Below are positions 30,113-40,159 of a stretch of 41,876 nucleotides of DNA, piece by piece (position 1 is the first letter of the stretch; each line of letters starts with the position of its first letter). A program made the translations under genes and the position numbers. A model generated the notes under the pieces. That model saw nothing but the letters and a program-made list of their open reading frames with translations. It made no database searches and was not told where the DNA came from. Origin of the DNA: Burkholderiaceae bacterium (GTDB lineage: Bacteria; Pseudomonadota; Gammaproteobacteria; Burkholderiales; Burkholderiaceae_C); NCBI GenBank assembly GCA_031285125.1, contig JAITWT010000183.1, positions 1-41,876 of the forward strand. The letters run 5' to 3'.

Positions 30113-31030
30113 GTGTCAAGCCCGCTCTCTGTCAAACCCGTGCCTGCCTTGTCCTCTCCTGTGTCTGGTCGTCTGGCTGTTTTGCCCCAATATTTGCTCC
30201 CCAAACAGGCGCTGACCCGCTTGGCAGGCTGGGTGGCGCGGGGTCAATGGGGCGCGTTGACGACCGGCTTGATCAGGCGCTTTGCCGCGCATTACGGCGT
30301 TGATATGAACGAAGCGGCCGAAAGCGATCTCCAACGCTACGCCAGCTTCAACGATTTCTTCACCCGTGCGTTGCGTCCCGATGCACGGCCTTTGGCGCAG
30401 GCCGATCTGATCGCACCGGTGGACGGCGCAATCAGCCAGTTCGGTCACATCGAAGCCGGGCAGATTTTTCAGGCCAAGGGCCACCACTACAGCACGCTTG
30501 CGCTATTGGGCAACGATGACGGCATGGCCGCGCGCTATGCCCAGGGCAGCTTCGCTACGCTGTATCTGAGCCCGCGCGATTACCACCGCATTCATATGCC
30601 CTGCGCGGGGCGTCTGCTGCGCATGGTGCATGTGCCTGGGGCTTTGTTTTCAGTCAATCCGGTGACTGCGCGCGCCGTGCCCGGCTTGTTCGCGCGCAAC
30701 GAACGTGTGGTGTGCGAATTCGAATCGGCGCATGGCACCTTCGTGCTGGTGCTGGTGGGGGCGACCATCGTCGGCAGCATGGCCACGGTGTGGCATGGCG
30801 TGGTCAATCCGCCCCGGCCTGGGGTTGTGCGCGAATGGCACTATCCGGATCAGTGCATCGAGCTGGCCCAGGGCCAGGAGATGGGCCGCTTTCTGCTCGG
30901 CTCGACGGTGGTGTTGCTGTTCCCGCAGCCGGACTTGGCTTTTGCGCCGGACTGGACGCCCGGCGGCGTGATTCGTATGGGGCAGGCGATGGCGGGGGAA
31001 CGACGCTCCACCGCGACGTCGGCCCTTTGA
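30113..31030 (+). CDS. psd: Phosphatidylserine decarboxylase proenzyme
   Basis: FNDFFTRALRPDARPL...APVDGAISQFG...YLSPRDYHRIHMP; LGST self-cleavage motif. GTG start. Confidence 0.95.
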   Translation: MSSPLSVKPVPALSSPVSGRLAVLPQYLLPKQALTRLAGWVARGQWGALTTGLIRRFAAHYGVDMNEAAESDLQRYASFNDFFTRALRPDARPLAQADLIAPVDGAISQFGHIEAGQIFQAKGHHYSTLALLGNDDGMAARYAQGSFATLYLSPRDYHRIHMPCAGRLLRMVHVPGALFSVNPVTARAVPGLFARNERVVCEFESAHGTFVLVLVGATIVGSMATVWHGVVNPPRPGVVREWHYPDQCIELAQGQEMGRFLLGSTVVLLFPQPDLAFAPDWTPGGVIRMGQAMAGERRSTATSAL

Positions 31031-31048
31031 AGCGGGCGCGTCCCTCCA

Positions 31049-31076
31049 CTTGAAAACCGTAACCGCGTCCCGATCT
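31049..31076 (+). promoter_or_regulatory. Putative sigma-32 promoter of grpE
   Basis: CTTGAAA (31049-31055), 13-bp spacer, CCCGATCT (31069-31076), close to CTTGAAA...CCCCATNT; 48 bp upstream of the grpE ATG. Confidence 0.7.
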
Positions 31077-31123
31077 GCGTGTTAAGTCATTTCGTTGCCG
31101 CCTGCAGGCGGACCGTATCGAAG

Positions 31124-31765
31124 ATGTCAAAGCAAAAAAATCCCGATCCCCAAAACGCTCAAACCCCTCCCCTGGACGAGAACCTGCAAGAGGCTCCAGG
31201 CGCCCAGAAACCGGCGCAAAGGGCCGCTTCCCCCTCACAAAATGCTTCGATGGAGCCAGAGGGGCAGGCTCTTGATCTGGAGCATGCGCTCACGCAAGAG
31301 CTCGCTCAAGTGCAAGGGGAGCTGACCGTCTTGCAAGCCAAAAACGTCGAATTGGCCGACCAGTATCTGCGCGCCCAGGCGGAAGCGCAAAATGCGCGCC
31401 GCCGCGCCGAGGAAGAAATCGGCAAGGCGCGTAAGTTTGCCCTTGAAGCCTTTGCACAGAGCTTGTTGCCGGTGTGCGATAGCCTCGAAGCGGGTTTGGC
31501 CGCCAGCGCCACCCGTGAGCAGATCCGCGAGGGGACCGAAAACACGCTGCGCCAGCTCAAGAGCGTGCTGGAGCACAACAAAGTGCTTGAAATCGCCCCG
31601 GCTGCGGGCGCCAAGTTCGATCCGCACCAGCACCAGGCCATTTCGGTGGTTCCCGCGCCCGATCAGGAACCGAATACCGTTGTCGGCCTGCTACAAAAGG
31701 GTTACACCATCGCCGATCGCGTGCTGCGTCCGGCGTTGGTCACGGTCAGTGGACCGGCGGCCTGA
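31124..31765 (+). CDS. grpE: Nucleotide exchange factor GrpE
   Basis: [45 protein letters not shown]...[13 protein letters not shown]...[16 protein letters not shown]. Confidence 0.95.
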   Translation: MSKQKNPDPQNAQTPPLDENLQEAPGAQKPAQRAASPSQNASMEPEGQALDLEHALTQELAQVQGELTVLQAKNVELADQYLRAQAEAQNARRRAEEEIGKARKFALEAFAQSLLPVCDSLEAGLAASATREQIREGTENTLRQLKSVLEHNKVLEIAPAAGAKFDPHQHQAISVVPAPDQEPNTVVGLLQKGYTIADRVLRPALVTVSGPAA

Positions 31766-31966
31766 TTCGGCCGGGCACGGCATTTCACCCAAACAGGGAC
31801 ATGAAATCGCGCCTTTGTCCGCCATGCTGCGTTGCCAATCTGCGCGATATCACTGGGTATCGTGCGGATTTGCGCGCGGATATGTGCCTTGTCAGGCGAC
31901 CCCCTCCCAGTGCATTCAACGACCGCTTTCAGGTTTAGGGAAATCACAGGAAAACCCGGCTTATCC

Positions 31967-31994
31967 CTTGAATCTCCACGGGTTATCCACAAGT
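31967..31994 (+). promoter_or_regulatory. Putative sigma-32 promoter of dnaK overlapping a DnaA box
   Basis: CTTGAAT (31967-31973), 13 bp, CCACAAGT (31987-31994); perfect DnaA box TTATCCACA at 31983-31991. Confidence 0.45.
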
Positions 31995-32043
31995 TCAACA
32001 CAACCCCAATCTTTTTCAATCATTCCAAGGAGCGCAACACATC

Positions 32044-33981
32044 ATGGGCAAAATCATTGGCATCGACCTGGGCACCACCAATTCGTGCGTGGCCATCATG
32101 GAAGGCAATACCACCAGGGTCATCGAAAATTCTGAGGGTGCGCGCACCACGCCTTCGATCGTCGCCTATCAGGAAGACGGTGAGGTGCTGGTCGGTGCCT
32201 CGGCCAAGCGCCAGGCGGTCACCAATCCGAAGAACACCCTGTATGCGGTTAAGCGCCTGATCGGTCGCAAATTCGACGAAAAAGAAGTGCAAAAGGACAT
32301 CAACCTGATGCCCTTTTCAATCGTCAAGGCCGACAACGGCGACGCCTGGGTCGAGGCGCGCGGCAAGAAGGTCGCGCCGCCCCAGGTCAGTGCCGAAGTG
32401 TTGCGCAAGATGAAAAAGACCGCCGAGGACTACCTGGGCGAGACGGTCACCGAAGCGGTCATCACGGTGCCCGCCTACTTTAACGACAGCCAGCGCCAAG
32501 CCACCAAAGACGCGGGGCGTATCGCGGGGCTGGATGTCAAGCGCATCATCAACGAGCCGACGGCGGCGGCGCTGGCGTTTGGTCTGGACAAGCAAAGCAA
32601 GGGCGATCGCAAGATCGCCGTTTATGACCTGGGCGGCGGCACCTTCGATATTTCGATCATTGAAATTGCCGATGTCGATGGCGAAAAACAATTCGAAGTG
32701 CTCTCGACCAACGGCGACACCTTCCTGGGCGGCGAGGATTTCGATCAGCGCATCATCGATTACATCATCGGTGAGTTCAAGAAGGATCAGGGCGTGGACC
32801 TGAGCAAAGATGTGCTCGCGCTGCAACGCCTGAAGGAAGCGGCCGAAAAGGCCAAGATCGAGCTGTCCAACAGCGCGCAAACCGATATCAACCTGCCCTA
32901 TATCACGGCCGATGCCTCGGGGCCGAAACACCTGAACATCAAACTCACGCGGGCCAAGCTCGAAAGCTTGGTTGATGAACTGATCGAGCGCACCATTGTG
33001 CCGTGCCGCACCGCGATCAAGGATGCCGGTATCAGTGTGGGCGACATCAACGACGTGATCCTGGTGGGCGGCATGTCGCGCATGCCCAAGGTGCAGGACA
33101 AGGTCAAGGAGTTCTTCGGCAAGGAGCCGCGCAAGGACGTCAACCCCGATGAAGCGGTGGCCGTCGGCGCCGCCGTGCAGGGCCAGGTGCTCAGCGGCGA
33201 CCGCAAGGATGTTCTGCTGCTGGACGTGACGCCGCTGTCGCTGGGCATTGAAACGCGCGGCGGCGTGATGACCAAGATGATCGCCAAGAACACCACGATC
33301 CCGACCAAGTTCTCGCAAACCTTCTCCACGGCCGAAGACAATCAGCCGGCGGTGACGGTGAAGGTTTATCAGGGCGAGCGCGACATCGCCTCGGGCAACA
33401 AATTGCTGGGCGAATTTAACCTCGAAGGGATTCCGCCCGCGCCCAGCGGCATGCCGCAGATCGAGGTGACTTTCGACATCGACGCCAACGGCATCCTGCA
33501 TGTGGGCGCCAAGGACAAAGGCACCGGCAAGGAAAACAAAATCACCATCAAGGCCAGTTCGGGTCTGTCGGAAGCCGAAATCCAGAAGATGGTCAAGGAT
33601 GCCGAATTGAACGCCGGCGAGGACAAGAAAAAGCTCGAACTGGTGCAAGCGCGCAACCACGCCGACGCGATGGTGCACAGCGTCAAGAAGTCGCTGACCG
33701 AATTCGGCGCGAGCCTGGATGCGAACGACAAGAGTGCGATCGAAGACGCGATCAAGGCTGTCGAAGAGGCCGTCAAGGGCGACGACAAAGCAGCGATCGA
33801 GGACAAGACGAACAGGCTCGAGAGCGCCGCCCAGAAGCTCGGTGAAAAGGTGTACGCCAGCCAGCAAGCCGCTGGGGCGGCAGGCGGCGCAGGCGGCGGC
33901 AGCGAGCAGCCGGCAGCGTCTTCAGGCGCCGCGGCAGACGATGTGGTTGACGCCGAAGTCAAGGAAGTCAAGAAAGACTGA
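32044..33981 (+). CDS. dnaK: Chaperone DnaK (Hsp70)
   Basis: [21 protein letters not shown]...; C-terminal [14 protein letters not shown]. Confidence 0.99.
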   Translation: MGKIIGIDLGTTNSCVAIMEGNTTRVIENSEGARTTPSIVAYQEDGEVLVGASAKRQAVTNPKNTLYAVKRLIGRKFDEKEVQKDINLMPFSIVKADNGDAWVEARGKKVAPPQVSAEVLRKMKKTAEDYLGETVTEAVITVPAYFNDSQRQATKDAGRIAGLDVKRIINEPTAAALAFGLDKQSKGDRKIAVYDLGGGTFDISIIEIADVDGEKQFEVLSTNGDTFLGGEDFDQRIIDYIIGEFKKDQGVDLSKDVLALQRLKEAAEKAKIELSNSAQTDINLPYITADASGPKHLNIKLTRAKLESLVDELIERTIVPCRTAIKDAGISVGDINDVILVGGMSRMPKVQDKVKEFFGKEPRKDVNPDEAVAVGAAVQGQVLSGDRKDVLLLDVTPLSLGIETRGGVMTKMIAKNTTIPTKFSQTFSTAEDNQPAVTVKVYQGERDIASGNKLLGEFNLEGIPPAPSGMPQIEVTFDIDANGILHVGAKDKGTGKENKITIKASSGLSEAEIQKMVKDAELNAGEDKKKLELVQARNHADAMVHSVKKSLTEFGASLDANDKSAIEDAIKAVEEAVKGDDKAAIEDKTNRLESAAQKLGEKVYASQQAAGAAGGAGGGSEQPAASSGAAADDVVDAEVKEVKKD

Positions 33982-34061
33982 CCCTGCCTCGTGCAAGGGC
34001 TGGAGGACCGTGTATGCGGCCTTCCAGCCTTTTCCGTTTCAGTGAAAGAAGCCGTCCAATC

Positions 34062-35192
34062 ATGGCCCAACGCGACTATTACGAAGTGCTCGGCGTGTCC
34101 CGCACCGCCAGTGAAGAAGAAATCAAGAAGGCTTATCGCAAACTGGCGATGAAGTACCACCCCGACCGCAACCATGGCGACGGGGCCAAGGCCGCCGAGG
34201 CCAAGTTCAAGGAAATCAAAGAAGCCTACGAGATGCTCTCGGACGCGCAAAAGCGCGCGGCCTATGACCAGTATGGTCACGCAGGGGTTGATCCTAATAT
34301 GCGCGGCGGGCCTGGCGGTGCGGCCGGTTTTGGCGCTTTTGCCGATGCTTTCGGTGATATCTTCGGCGATGTGTTCGGCGGCGCCCGCCGCTCCGGCGGG
34401 CGGCAGGTCTATCGCGGCGGCGACCTGAGCTATGCGATGGAAATCACGCTTGAAGAGGCGGCCGAGGGCAAGGACACCCAAATCCGCATCCCCAGTTGGG
34501 ATGAATGCACCGCCTGCCACGGCAGTGGCGCCAAGCCCGGCACCAAACCCATCACCTGTACCACGTGTCATGGCGCAGGCGCGGTGCAGATGCGCCAGGG
34601 GTTTTTCAGCGTACAACAGACCTGCCCGCAATGCCGGGGCAATGGCAAAATCATCCCCGAGCCTTGCCCGGCGTGTCGCGGTGAAGGTAAAGTCAAGAGC
34701 AATAAAACGCTCGAAGTCAAAATTCCCGCCGGCATCGACGATGGGATGCGCATTCGCAGCAGCGGCAATGGGGAGCCCGGCACCAATGGCGGTCCGTCAG
34801 GCGACCTGTACATCGAAGTGCGCATCAAAGCGCACGACGTCTTCAAACGGGATGGCGACGACCTGCATTGTGTTGTGCCGGTCACCATGACCGCCGCCGC
34901 GCTCGGCGGGGAAATCAAAGTGCCTACGCTCAAGGGCCCCGCGACGATCGAGATTCCCGAAGGGACCCAAAGCGGCAAGCAATTCCGCCTGCGCGGCAAG
35001 GGCATCACGGGGCTGCGATCGAGCTACCCAGGCGATCTGTACTGCCATGTCCGCGTGGAAACACCGGTCAAACTTACCGAGTATCAGCGCAAGCTGCTCA
35101 AGGAGCTGGACGAGTCGCTCAAGAATGGGGCCGGCAAGCACAGCCCGGCGGAGAAAGGCTGGTTTGACAAGGCGAAGGAATTTTTCAGCTGA
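34062..35192 (+). CDS. dnaJ: Chaperone DnaJ (Hsp40)
   Basis: [37 protein letters not shown]; four CxxCxG-type zinc motifs. Confidence 0.98.
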   Translation: MAQRDYYEVLGVSRTASEEEIKKAYRKLAMKYHPDRNHGDGAKAAEAKFKEIKEAYEMLSDAQKRAAYDQYGHAGVDPNMRGGPGGAAGFGAFADAFGDIFGDVFGGARRSGGRQVYRGGDLSYAMEITLEEAAEGKDTQIRIPSWDECTACHGSGAKPGTKPITCTTCHGAGAVQMRQGFFSVQQTCPQCRGNGKIIPEPCPACRGEGKVKSNKTLEVKIPAGIDDGMRIRSSGNGEPGTNGGPSGDLYIEVRIKAHDVFKRDGDDLHCVVPVTMTAAALGGEIKVPTLKGPATIEIPEGTQSGKQFRLRGKGITGLRSSYPGDLYCHVRVETPVKLTEYQRKLLKELDESLKNGAGKHSPAEKGWFDKAKEFFS

Positions 35193-35197
35193 GGTTT

Positions 35198-35641
35198 TTA
35201 CAGCCGCGTCAGCGCCTCAATTCCAAGCACATAGCCTTGTAAACCCAGGCCCGCGATCACGCCGCGCGCCACGGGCGAGATATAGGAATGGCGGCGCCAC
35301 GGTTCGCGTGCGTGCACGTTGGAGAGGTGTACTTCAATCAGCGTCACGCCCGCGCCTTTGATGGCGTCGTGCAGTGCGATCGAAGTATGGGTGTAGGCCC
35401 CGGGGTTCATCACCACGCCGATCATCGGCCCGGCTGCGATCTCGCGGCCCGCCTCGTGCAGCCAATCGATGAGCTGGCCCTCGTGGTTGGATTGGCGGCA
35501 CGTCACTTCCAAGCCCAGCGCCGCGCCGGTTTGCTGGCACAGCCGCTCGACATCGGCCAGCGTCTCGCGGCCGTAGATCTGCGGTTCGCGCGTACCGAGC
35601 AGGTTCAGGTTGGGCCCATTGAGGACGAGGACTTTTTTCAT
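35198..35641 (-). CDS. aroQ: Type II 3-dehydroquinate dehydratase
   Basis: [32 protein letters not shown]...[18 protein letters not shown]...[19 protein letters not shown]. Confidence 0.97.
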   Translation of the reverse strand: MKKVLVLNGPNLNLLGTREPQIYGRETLADVERLCQQTGAALGLEVTCRQSNHEGQLIDWLHEAGREIAAGPMIGVVMNPGAYTHTSIALHDAIKGAGVTLIEVHLSNVHAREPWRRHSYISPVARGVIAGLGLQGYVLGIEALTRL

Positions 35642-35650
35642 GGGCGCAAC

Positions 35651-36106
35651 TCAGGACGCTCGATCGCTTTGCTTCTGCGGCCAATCCCGGATATAGGCTT
35701 TGAGCAGCTTGTTCTCGAAGTTCTGTGCGTCAACCACGGTCTTGGCGACGTCGTACAGGCTGATGACACCGAGCAGCATGCGCTTGTCCATCACCGGAAT
35801 GTAGCGCGCGTGGCTTTGCAGCATCATGCGGCGTACTTCGTCGATATCGGTTTCGAGTGTGCAGGTGACGGGCTGGTCTTCCATCGCAGTGCGGACCCGT
35901 ACCGCACCGAAGGCGCTGCCTTTTTTCACCGCGGTGGCCATCACTTCACGGAAGGTCAGCACGCCCATGAGGTCGTCGTGTTCAACCACGATCAACGAGC
36001 CGATGTCCTTTTCGGCCATCAGGGCGCAGGCCGTCGCCAGCGATTCGTCGGGGGAAATGGTGTAGAGCTCGTGGCCCTTGACGCGCAGGATGTCAGTGAC
36101 TTTCAT
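35651..36106 (-). CDS. CBS-domain-pair protein
   Basis: MKVTDILRVKGHELYTISPDESLATACALMAEKDIGSLIVVEHDDLMGVLTFREVM...ARYIPVMDKRMLLGVISLYDV. Confidence 0.9.
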   Translation of the reverse strand: MKVTDILRVKGHELYTISPDESLATACALMAEKDIGSLIVVEHDDLMGVLTFREVMATAVKKGSAFGAVRVRTAMEDQPVTCTLETDIDEVRRMMLQSHARYIPVMDKRMLLGVISLYDVAKTVVDAQNFENKLLKAYIRDWPQKQSDRAS

Positions 36107-36227
36107 GGGCAGAAATTCCTTGGCGCTCCGGCAGCCGGGTAACCGGCCAACTAACCGGCCAACGGAGACTGTCGAAGCAGTAAAGAATATAGCCCACAAT
36201 GAGCTTGCGCACGGCTTTTTTTACTTC

Positions 36228-37154
36228 CTAGGATTGAATCAATGGGGCCGGGTTCGTGCAGGCCCGGGCATCCCGCGCGAATTCATGGACCACGTCCAGA
36301 AAAGCCTTGAGCACCGGCGATGTATCCCCGCTGCGATACAGGCAGCTGAGTTCGAGTTTTTTCAGGCGTGCGCTGCGCAGGGGCCGGAATACCACGCCGG
36401 GCAGGCGCAAATTGGTCGCCGACTGCGTGGTAATGGCCGCGCCGAAGCCGGTCGATACCAAGGCCATCGCGGTCACCACGTCTTCCACGTCCTGCTCGAC
36501 TTTCTGCTGCACGCCCTCGAAGCGAAAAGCATCGGCAACTTCCTGCGCCAGGCCGCGCATCGGCAGGTTGGGATAGGTGATGAGCGGCACCTCCTCCAGA
36601 TCGCGCAGCCGGATGACCGGGCGCGCTGCGAGCGGGTGTGCGGCCGGAATCGCCACCACCATCGCTTCACGCAGTACGGCATCGACGCGGATGCCCGCTT
36701 CCTCGGGGACCAGGCGGTTGAAGCCCGCGTCGATGCGCCGCTCGCGCAAGGCCTGCAATTGCGCGTCCTTGGTCAGGTTGTGCAGCACGATTTTGATTTC
36801 GGGCCGGGCTTGGTGAAAGCGCGCCAGGATGCGCGGGATCACGTCCAATATTCCTGAGCCAAACAAGCCGACGTCGAGCTGGCCGATCAAGCCTTGGCCC
36901 GCTTGACGGGTGCGCTGGGCGGCTTGTTCGGCCAGCGCCAGAAGATTCGGGGCATCTTCCAGCAGGGTCCGGCCCGCTTCGGTCAGCGTAACGCCCTTGG
37001 GCGTGCGCACGAACAGCGGCACGCCGAGTTTTTTTTCCAGCGCCTGAATGTGGCGCGTCAGCGGCGGCTGCGACAGGTGCAGCCGCGCGGCGGCGCGGCC
37101 GATGTGGCCCTCCTGGGCCACGGCGAGAAAGTGGCGCATGTCGCGCAGATCCAT
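36228..37154 (-). CDS. LysR-family regulator, BenM/CatR-like
   Basis: MDLRDMRHFLAVAQEGHIGRAAARLHLSQPPLTRHIQALEKKLGVPLFVR...LQALRERRIDAGFNRL; divergent from the catabolic operon. Confidence 0.92.
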   Translation of the reverse strand: MDLRDMRHFLAVAQEGHIGRAAARLHLSQPPLTRHIQALEKKLGVPLFVRTPKGVTLTEAGRTLLEDAPNLLALAEQAAQRTRQAGQGLIGQLDVGLFGSGILDVIPRILARFHQARPEIKIVLHNLTKDAQLQALRERRIDAGFNRLVPEEAGIRVDAVLREAMVVAIPAAHPLAARPVIRLRDLEEVPLITYPNLPMRGLAQEVADAFRFEGVQQKVEQDVEDVVTAMALVSTGFGAAITTQSATNLRLPGVVFRPLRSARLKKLELSCLYRSGDTSPVLKAFLDVVHEFARDARACTNPAPLIQS

Positions 37155-37193
37155 GAGGGTGCGCTTTCCTTGTCGGGTGCTCGATGCTTGAAT

Positions 37194-37231
37194 GGTATCG
37201 AAAGTGTACAAAAATAGTATTGGACGGTATC
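37194..37231. promoter_or_regulatory. Putative LysR-type operator in the divergent promoter
   Basis: GTAC-AAAAATA-GTAT at 37206-37220 (contains T-N11-A), flanked by direct GGTATC repeats at 37194-37199 and 37226-37231. Confidence 0.6.
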
Positions 37232-37335
37232 AGGTTCCTCCTCTATGGTGGGGTCTTCATTCATCGAGCGTTCAGCGTCTGACAACCGGGCCAGTGCCTG
37301 AGGGCGCCGGAAGCGCCATGAAGGAGACAAGCCCC

Positions 37336-37680
37336 ATGCCGAAATTCGATATCCGGATCGAGGACACCGACGAGCACTATCCCTGTACCGACACGCGCTC
37401 CTTGCTCGAAGGCATGGAGAGCCTGGGCCGGCGCGGCATTCCCGTGGGTTGCCGCAACGGCGGCTGCGGTGTTTGCAAGGTACAGATCAAGGTCGGCAGC
37501 TACACCAGTCGCGTAATGAGCCGCGCCCACGTCAGTGTCGAAGATGAACAGCAAGGCCGCGTGCTGGCCTGCCGCGTGCGCCCAGCCAGTGATATTTCGC
37601 TGGCCGTGATCGGCAAGATGAAAAAGAGCGTTTGCGCCGTCACTGCCACAGCCGCCGCAGAGACGAAAGCGCATTTCTGA
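37336..37680 (+). CDS. XylT/DmpQ-type chloroplast-like 2Fe-2S ferredoxin
   Basis: MPKFDIRIEDTDEHYPCTDTRSLLEGMESLGRRGIPVGCRNGGCGVCKVQIKVG...GRVLACRVRPASDI; CX4CX2C plus distal C. Confidence 0.9.
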   Translation: MPKFDIRIEDTDEHYPCTDTRSLLEGMESLGRRGIPVGCRNGGCGVCKVQIKVGSYTSRVMSRAHVSVEDEQQGRVLACRVRPASDISLAVIGKMKKSVCAVTATAAAETKAHF

Positions 37681-37704
37681 ACCGGATTTTTGAACCTTCC
37701 AGCC

Positions 37705-39159
37705 ATGAAGCCATTTCACAATTTCATCAACGGTGCGTTCGTTGCCACCGGCAAGACTTACGACAACCGCAACCCGGCCACCAACGCGGTGATCGGGCAG
37801 GTGCATGAGGCCGGTCAGGCCGAGGTGGACGCGGCGGTGGCGGCGGCTCGCGCCGCGCTCAAGGGCGAATGGGGGCGCATGAGCGTGGTGGCGCGCGCCA
37901 GGATGCTGCACGCGGTCGCCAATGAAATTGACCGGCGCTTCGACGACTTTCTGGCCGCCGAGCTGGCCGATACCGGCAAGCCGCGCGCGCTTGCCGCCCA
38001 CATCGACATTCCGCGCGGCGCGGATAACTTCCGCATCTTTGCCGACATCGTCAAAAACGTGCCGACCGAGAGCTTTCGCATGACCACGCCCGATGGCGGC
38101 ACCGCCGTCAGCTACGCGGTGCGCTCGCCGCTGGGCGTGGTCGGCGTGATTTGCCCGTGGAATTTGCCGCTGCTGCTGATGACCTGGAAGGTCGGCCCGG
38201 CGCTGGCTTGCGGCAACACCGTGATCGTCAAGCCCTCGGAAGAAACCCCGGCTACCGCCACGCTGCTGGGCGAGGTGATGAATGCGGTGGGTGTGCCCAA
38301 GGGCGTGTACCAAGTGCTGCACGGCTTTGGTCCCGGCTCGGCGGGCGAGTTCATCACGCGGCATCCGGGTGTCAATGGCATTACCTTTACCGGCGAGACG
38401 CGCACCGGCGAGGCGATCATGGCCGCCGCCGCCAAGGGTGTGCGCCCGGTCAGCTTCGAGTTGGGCGGCAAGAATGCGGGCGTGGTGTTCGCCGATGCCG
38501 ATTTCGACCAGGCGGTGGCCGGGATCATGCGCAGCGCCTTCGAGAACTGCGGCCAGGTTTGCCTGGGCACCGAGCGCGTCTACGTGCAGCGGCCCATCTT
38601 CGACCAGTTCGTCGCCGCGCTCAAGGCCAAGGCCGAAGCCTTGACGCTGGGCGGCCCTGACATGCCCGGCGTGGGCCTGGGGCCGCTGATCTCAAAGGAG
38701 CACAAGGCCAAGGTGCTCTCGTATTACGCCAAGGCCAAGGCCGAGGGCGCGACGGTCGTCACCGGCGGCGGCGAGCCGGTGATGAGCGGCGAATGGGCGG
38801 GCGGCCATTTCGTGCAGCCGACCCTCTGGACGGGGCTGCCCGAAAGCTCGGCGGTGATCCGCGAGGAAATCTTCGGCCCCTGCTGCCACATCGCGCCCTT
38901 CGATACCGAGGAACAAGCCATTGCCCTGGCCAACGCCACCGACTACGGCCTGGCGACCACGATTTGGACGCAGAACCTGGGCTGCGCGCACCGCGTGGCC
39001 GCCGCCATCGAGGTGGGCCTGTGCTGGGTCAACAGCTGGTTTTTGCGCGACCTGCGCACCGCCTTCGGCGGCGCCAAGGCCAGCGGCATCGGCCGCGAGG
39101 GCGGCGTGCATTCGCTGGAGTTCTATACCGAGTTGCGCAACGTGATGATCAAACTGTGA
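37705..39159 (+). CDS. 2-hydroxymuconic semialdehyde dehydrogenase (DmpC/AphC-like aldehyde dehydrogenase)
   Basis: KPFHNFINGAFVATGKTYDNRNPATNAVIGQVHEA...FELGGKNAGVVFADADFD...SAFENCGQVCLGTERVYVQ; operon context. Confidence 0.88.
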   Translation: MKPFHNFINGAFVATGKTYDNRNPATNAVIGQVHEAGQAEVDAAVAAARAALKGEWGRMSVVARARMLHAVANEIDRRFDDFLAAELADTGKPRALAAHIDIPRGADNFRIFADIVKNVPTESFRMTTPDGGTAVSYAVRSPLGVVGVICPWNLPLLLMTWKVGPALACGNTVIVKPSEETPATATLLGEVMNAVGVPKGVYQVLHGFGPGSAGEFITRHPGVNGITFTGETRTGEAIMAAAAKGVRPVSFELGGKNAGVVFADADFDQAVAGIMRSAFENCGQVCLGTERVYVQRPIFDQFVAALKAKAEALTLGGPDMPGVGLGPLISKEHKAKVLSYYAKAKAEGATVVTGGGEPVMSGEWAGGHFVQPTLWTGLPESSAVIREEIFGPCCHIAPFDTEEQAIALANATDYGLATTIWTQNLGCAHRVAAAIEVGLCWVNSWFLRDLRTAFGGAKASGIGREGGVHSLEFYTELRNVMIKL

Positions 39160-39167
39160 ACAGCCCC

Positions 39168-39950
39168 ATGAACCTCAACACCATCCAGACCTACGGCGAC
39201 GAGCTGTACGACGCGCTGCGCAAGCGCCAGCCGGTCGAGCCGCTCACCAACCGCGAGCCGGGCATCACCGTCGATGACGCTTATCAAATCCAGTTGCGCA
39301 TGATCGAGCGCCGCTTGGCGGCGGGCGAGGTTTCGGTCGGCAAAAAGATCGGCATCACCAGCCAGGCCGTGATGGACATGCTCGGCGTCGATCAACCCGA
39401 CTTCGGTCATCTGCTCTCGGGCATGGTGTTCAACGAAGGCGAGCCGGTCGATACGGCGCAACTGATCGCGCCGCGCGCCGAGGCTGAAGTGGCGTTCGTG
39501 CTGGCGCGCGACCTGAGCGGCCCCGGCGTGACCGCCGCCGACGTGCTGCGCGCCACCGACTGCGTGATGCCGTGCTTTGAGATCGTCGATTCGCGCATCC
39601 GGGACTGGAAGATCAAGCTGCAAGACACCGTGGCCGACAACGCCAGTTGCGGCGTGCTGACCCTGGGCGGCACCCGGCGCAGCCCGCGCCAGCTCGATCT
39701 GGCGCTGGCGGGCATGGTGCTGGAGAAAAACGGCGAGGTCATCAGCACCTCGTGCGGCGCGTCGGTGCAAGGCTCGCCGGTCAACGCCGTGGCCTGGCTG
39801 GCCAACACGCTCGGGCGGCTGGGCATCACGCTCAAGGCCGGGGAGGTGATTCTCTCGGGCTCGCAATCGCCGTTGGTTCCGGTGCAGCCCGGTGACAGCC
39901 TGTACGCCCACGTCGGCGGGCTGGGCAGCACATCGGTGCGTTTTGTTTGA
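39168..39950 (+). CDS. dmpE: 2-oxopent-4-enoate hydratase (DmpE-like)
   Basis: GDELYDALRKRQPVEPLTNREPGITVDDAYQIQLRMIERRLAAGE..VGKKIGITSQAVMDMLGVDQPDFGHL...DWKIKLQDTVADNASCG. Confidence 0.9.
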   Translation: MNLNTIQTYGDELYDALRKRQPVEPLTNREPGITVDDAYQIQLRMIERRLAAGEVSVGKKIGITSQAVMDMLGVDQPDFGHLLSGMVFNEGEPVDTAQLIAPRAEAEVAFVLARDLSGPGVTAADVLRATDCVMPCFEIVDSRIRDWKIKLQDTVADNASCGVLTLGGTRRSPRQLDLALAGMVLEKNGEVISTSCGASVQGSPVNAVAWLANTLGRLGITLKAGEVILSGSQSPLVPVQPGDSLYAHVGGLGSTSVRFV

Positions 39951-39985
39951 AATGAAACCGAATCTTCTTGCGTGCCGCGAAAACT

Positions 39986-40085
39986 CCCCTCGCCCCTTGT
40001 GGGAGAGGGGCGGGGGGAGAGGGGTCTCCAGTGCTGGAGACGCTCACCCCCTCTCCCCAACCCCTCTCCCACAAGGGGCGAGGGG
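39986..40085. repeat. 100-bp imperfect palindrome with perfect 25-bp ends
   Basis: CCCCTCGCCCCTTGTGGGAGAGGGG at 39986-40010 and its exact reverse complement at 40061-40085; the interior is imperfectly complementary (CTCCAG...CTGGAG core). Confidence 0.95.
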
Positions 40086-40103
40086 CTCACAGCCCGCGCT
40101 TGT

Positions 40104-40137
40104 TTCATGCGCTGCGGGTGACGCGCAGCGCAATGAA
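40104..40137. repeat. Second hairpin just upstream of the dmpH-like start
   Basis: TTCATGCGCTGCG / CGCAGCGC-A-ATGAA arms with one bulge. Confidence 0.75.
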
Positions 40138-40159
40138 TCACTGAAAGGAACGTCTCGTC

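Noticed and set aside
32317-33867. 516-aa minus-strand ORF opposite dnaK
   Set aside because: Shadow ORF of dnaK driven by codon bias. Antisense dnaK ORFs are a known annotation artefact (historically mislabelled as a GDH).
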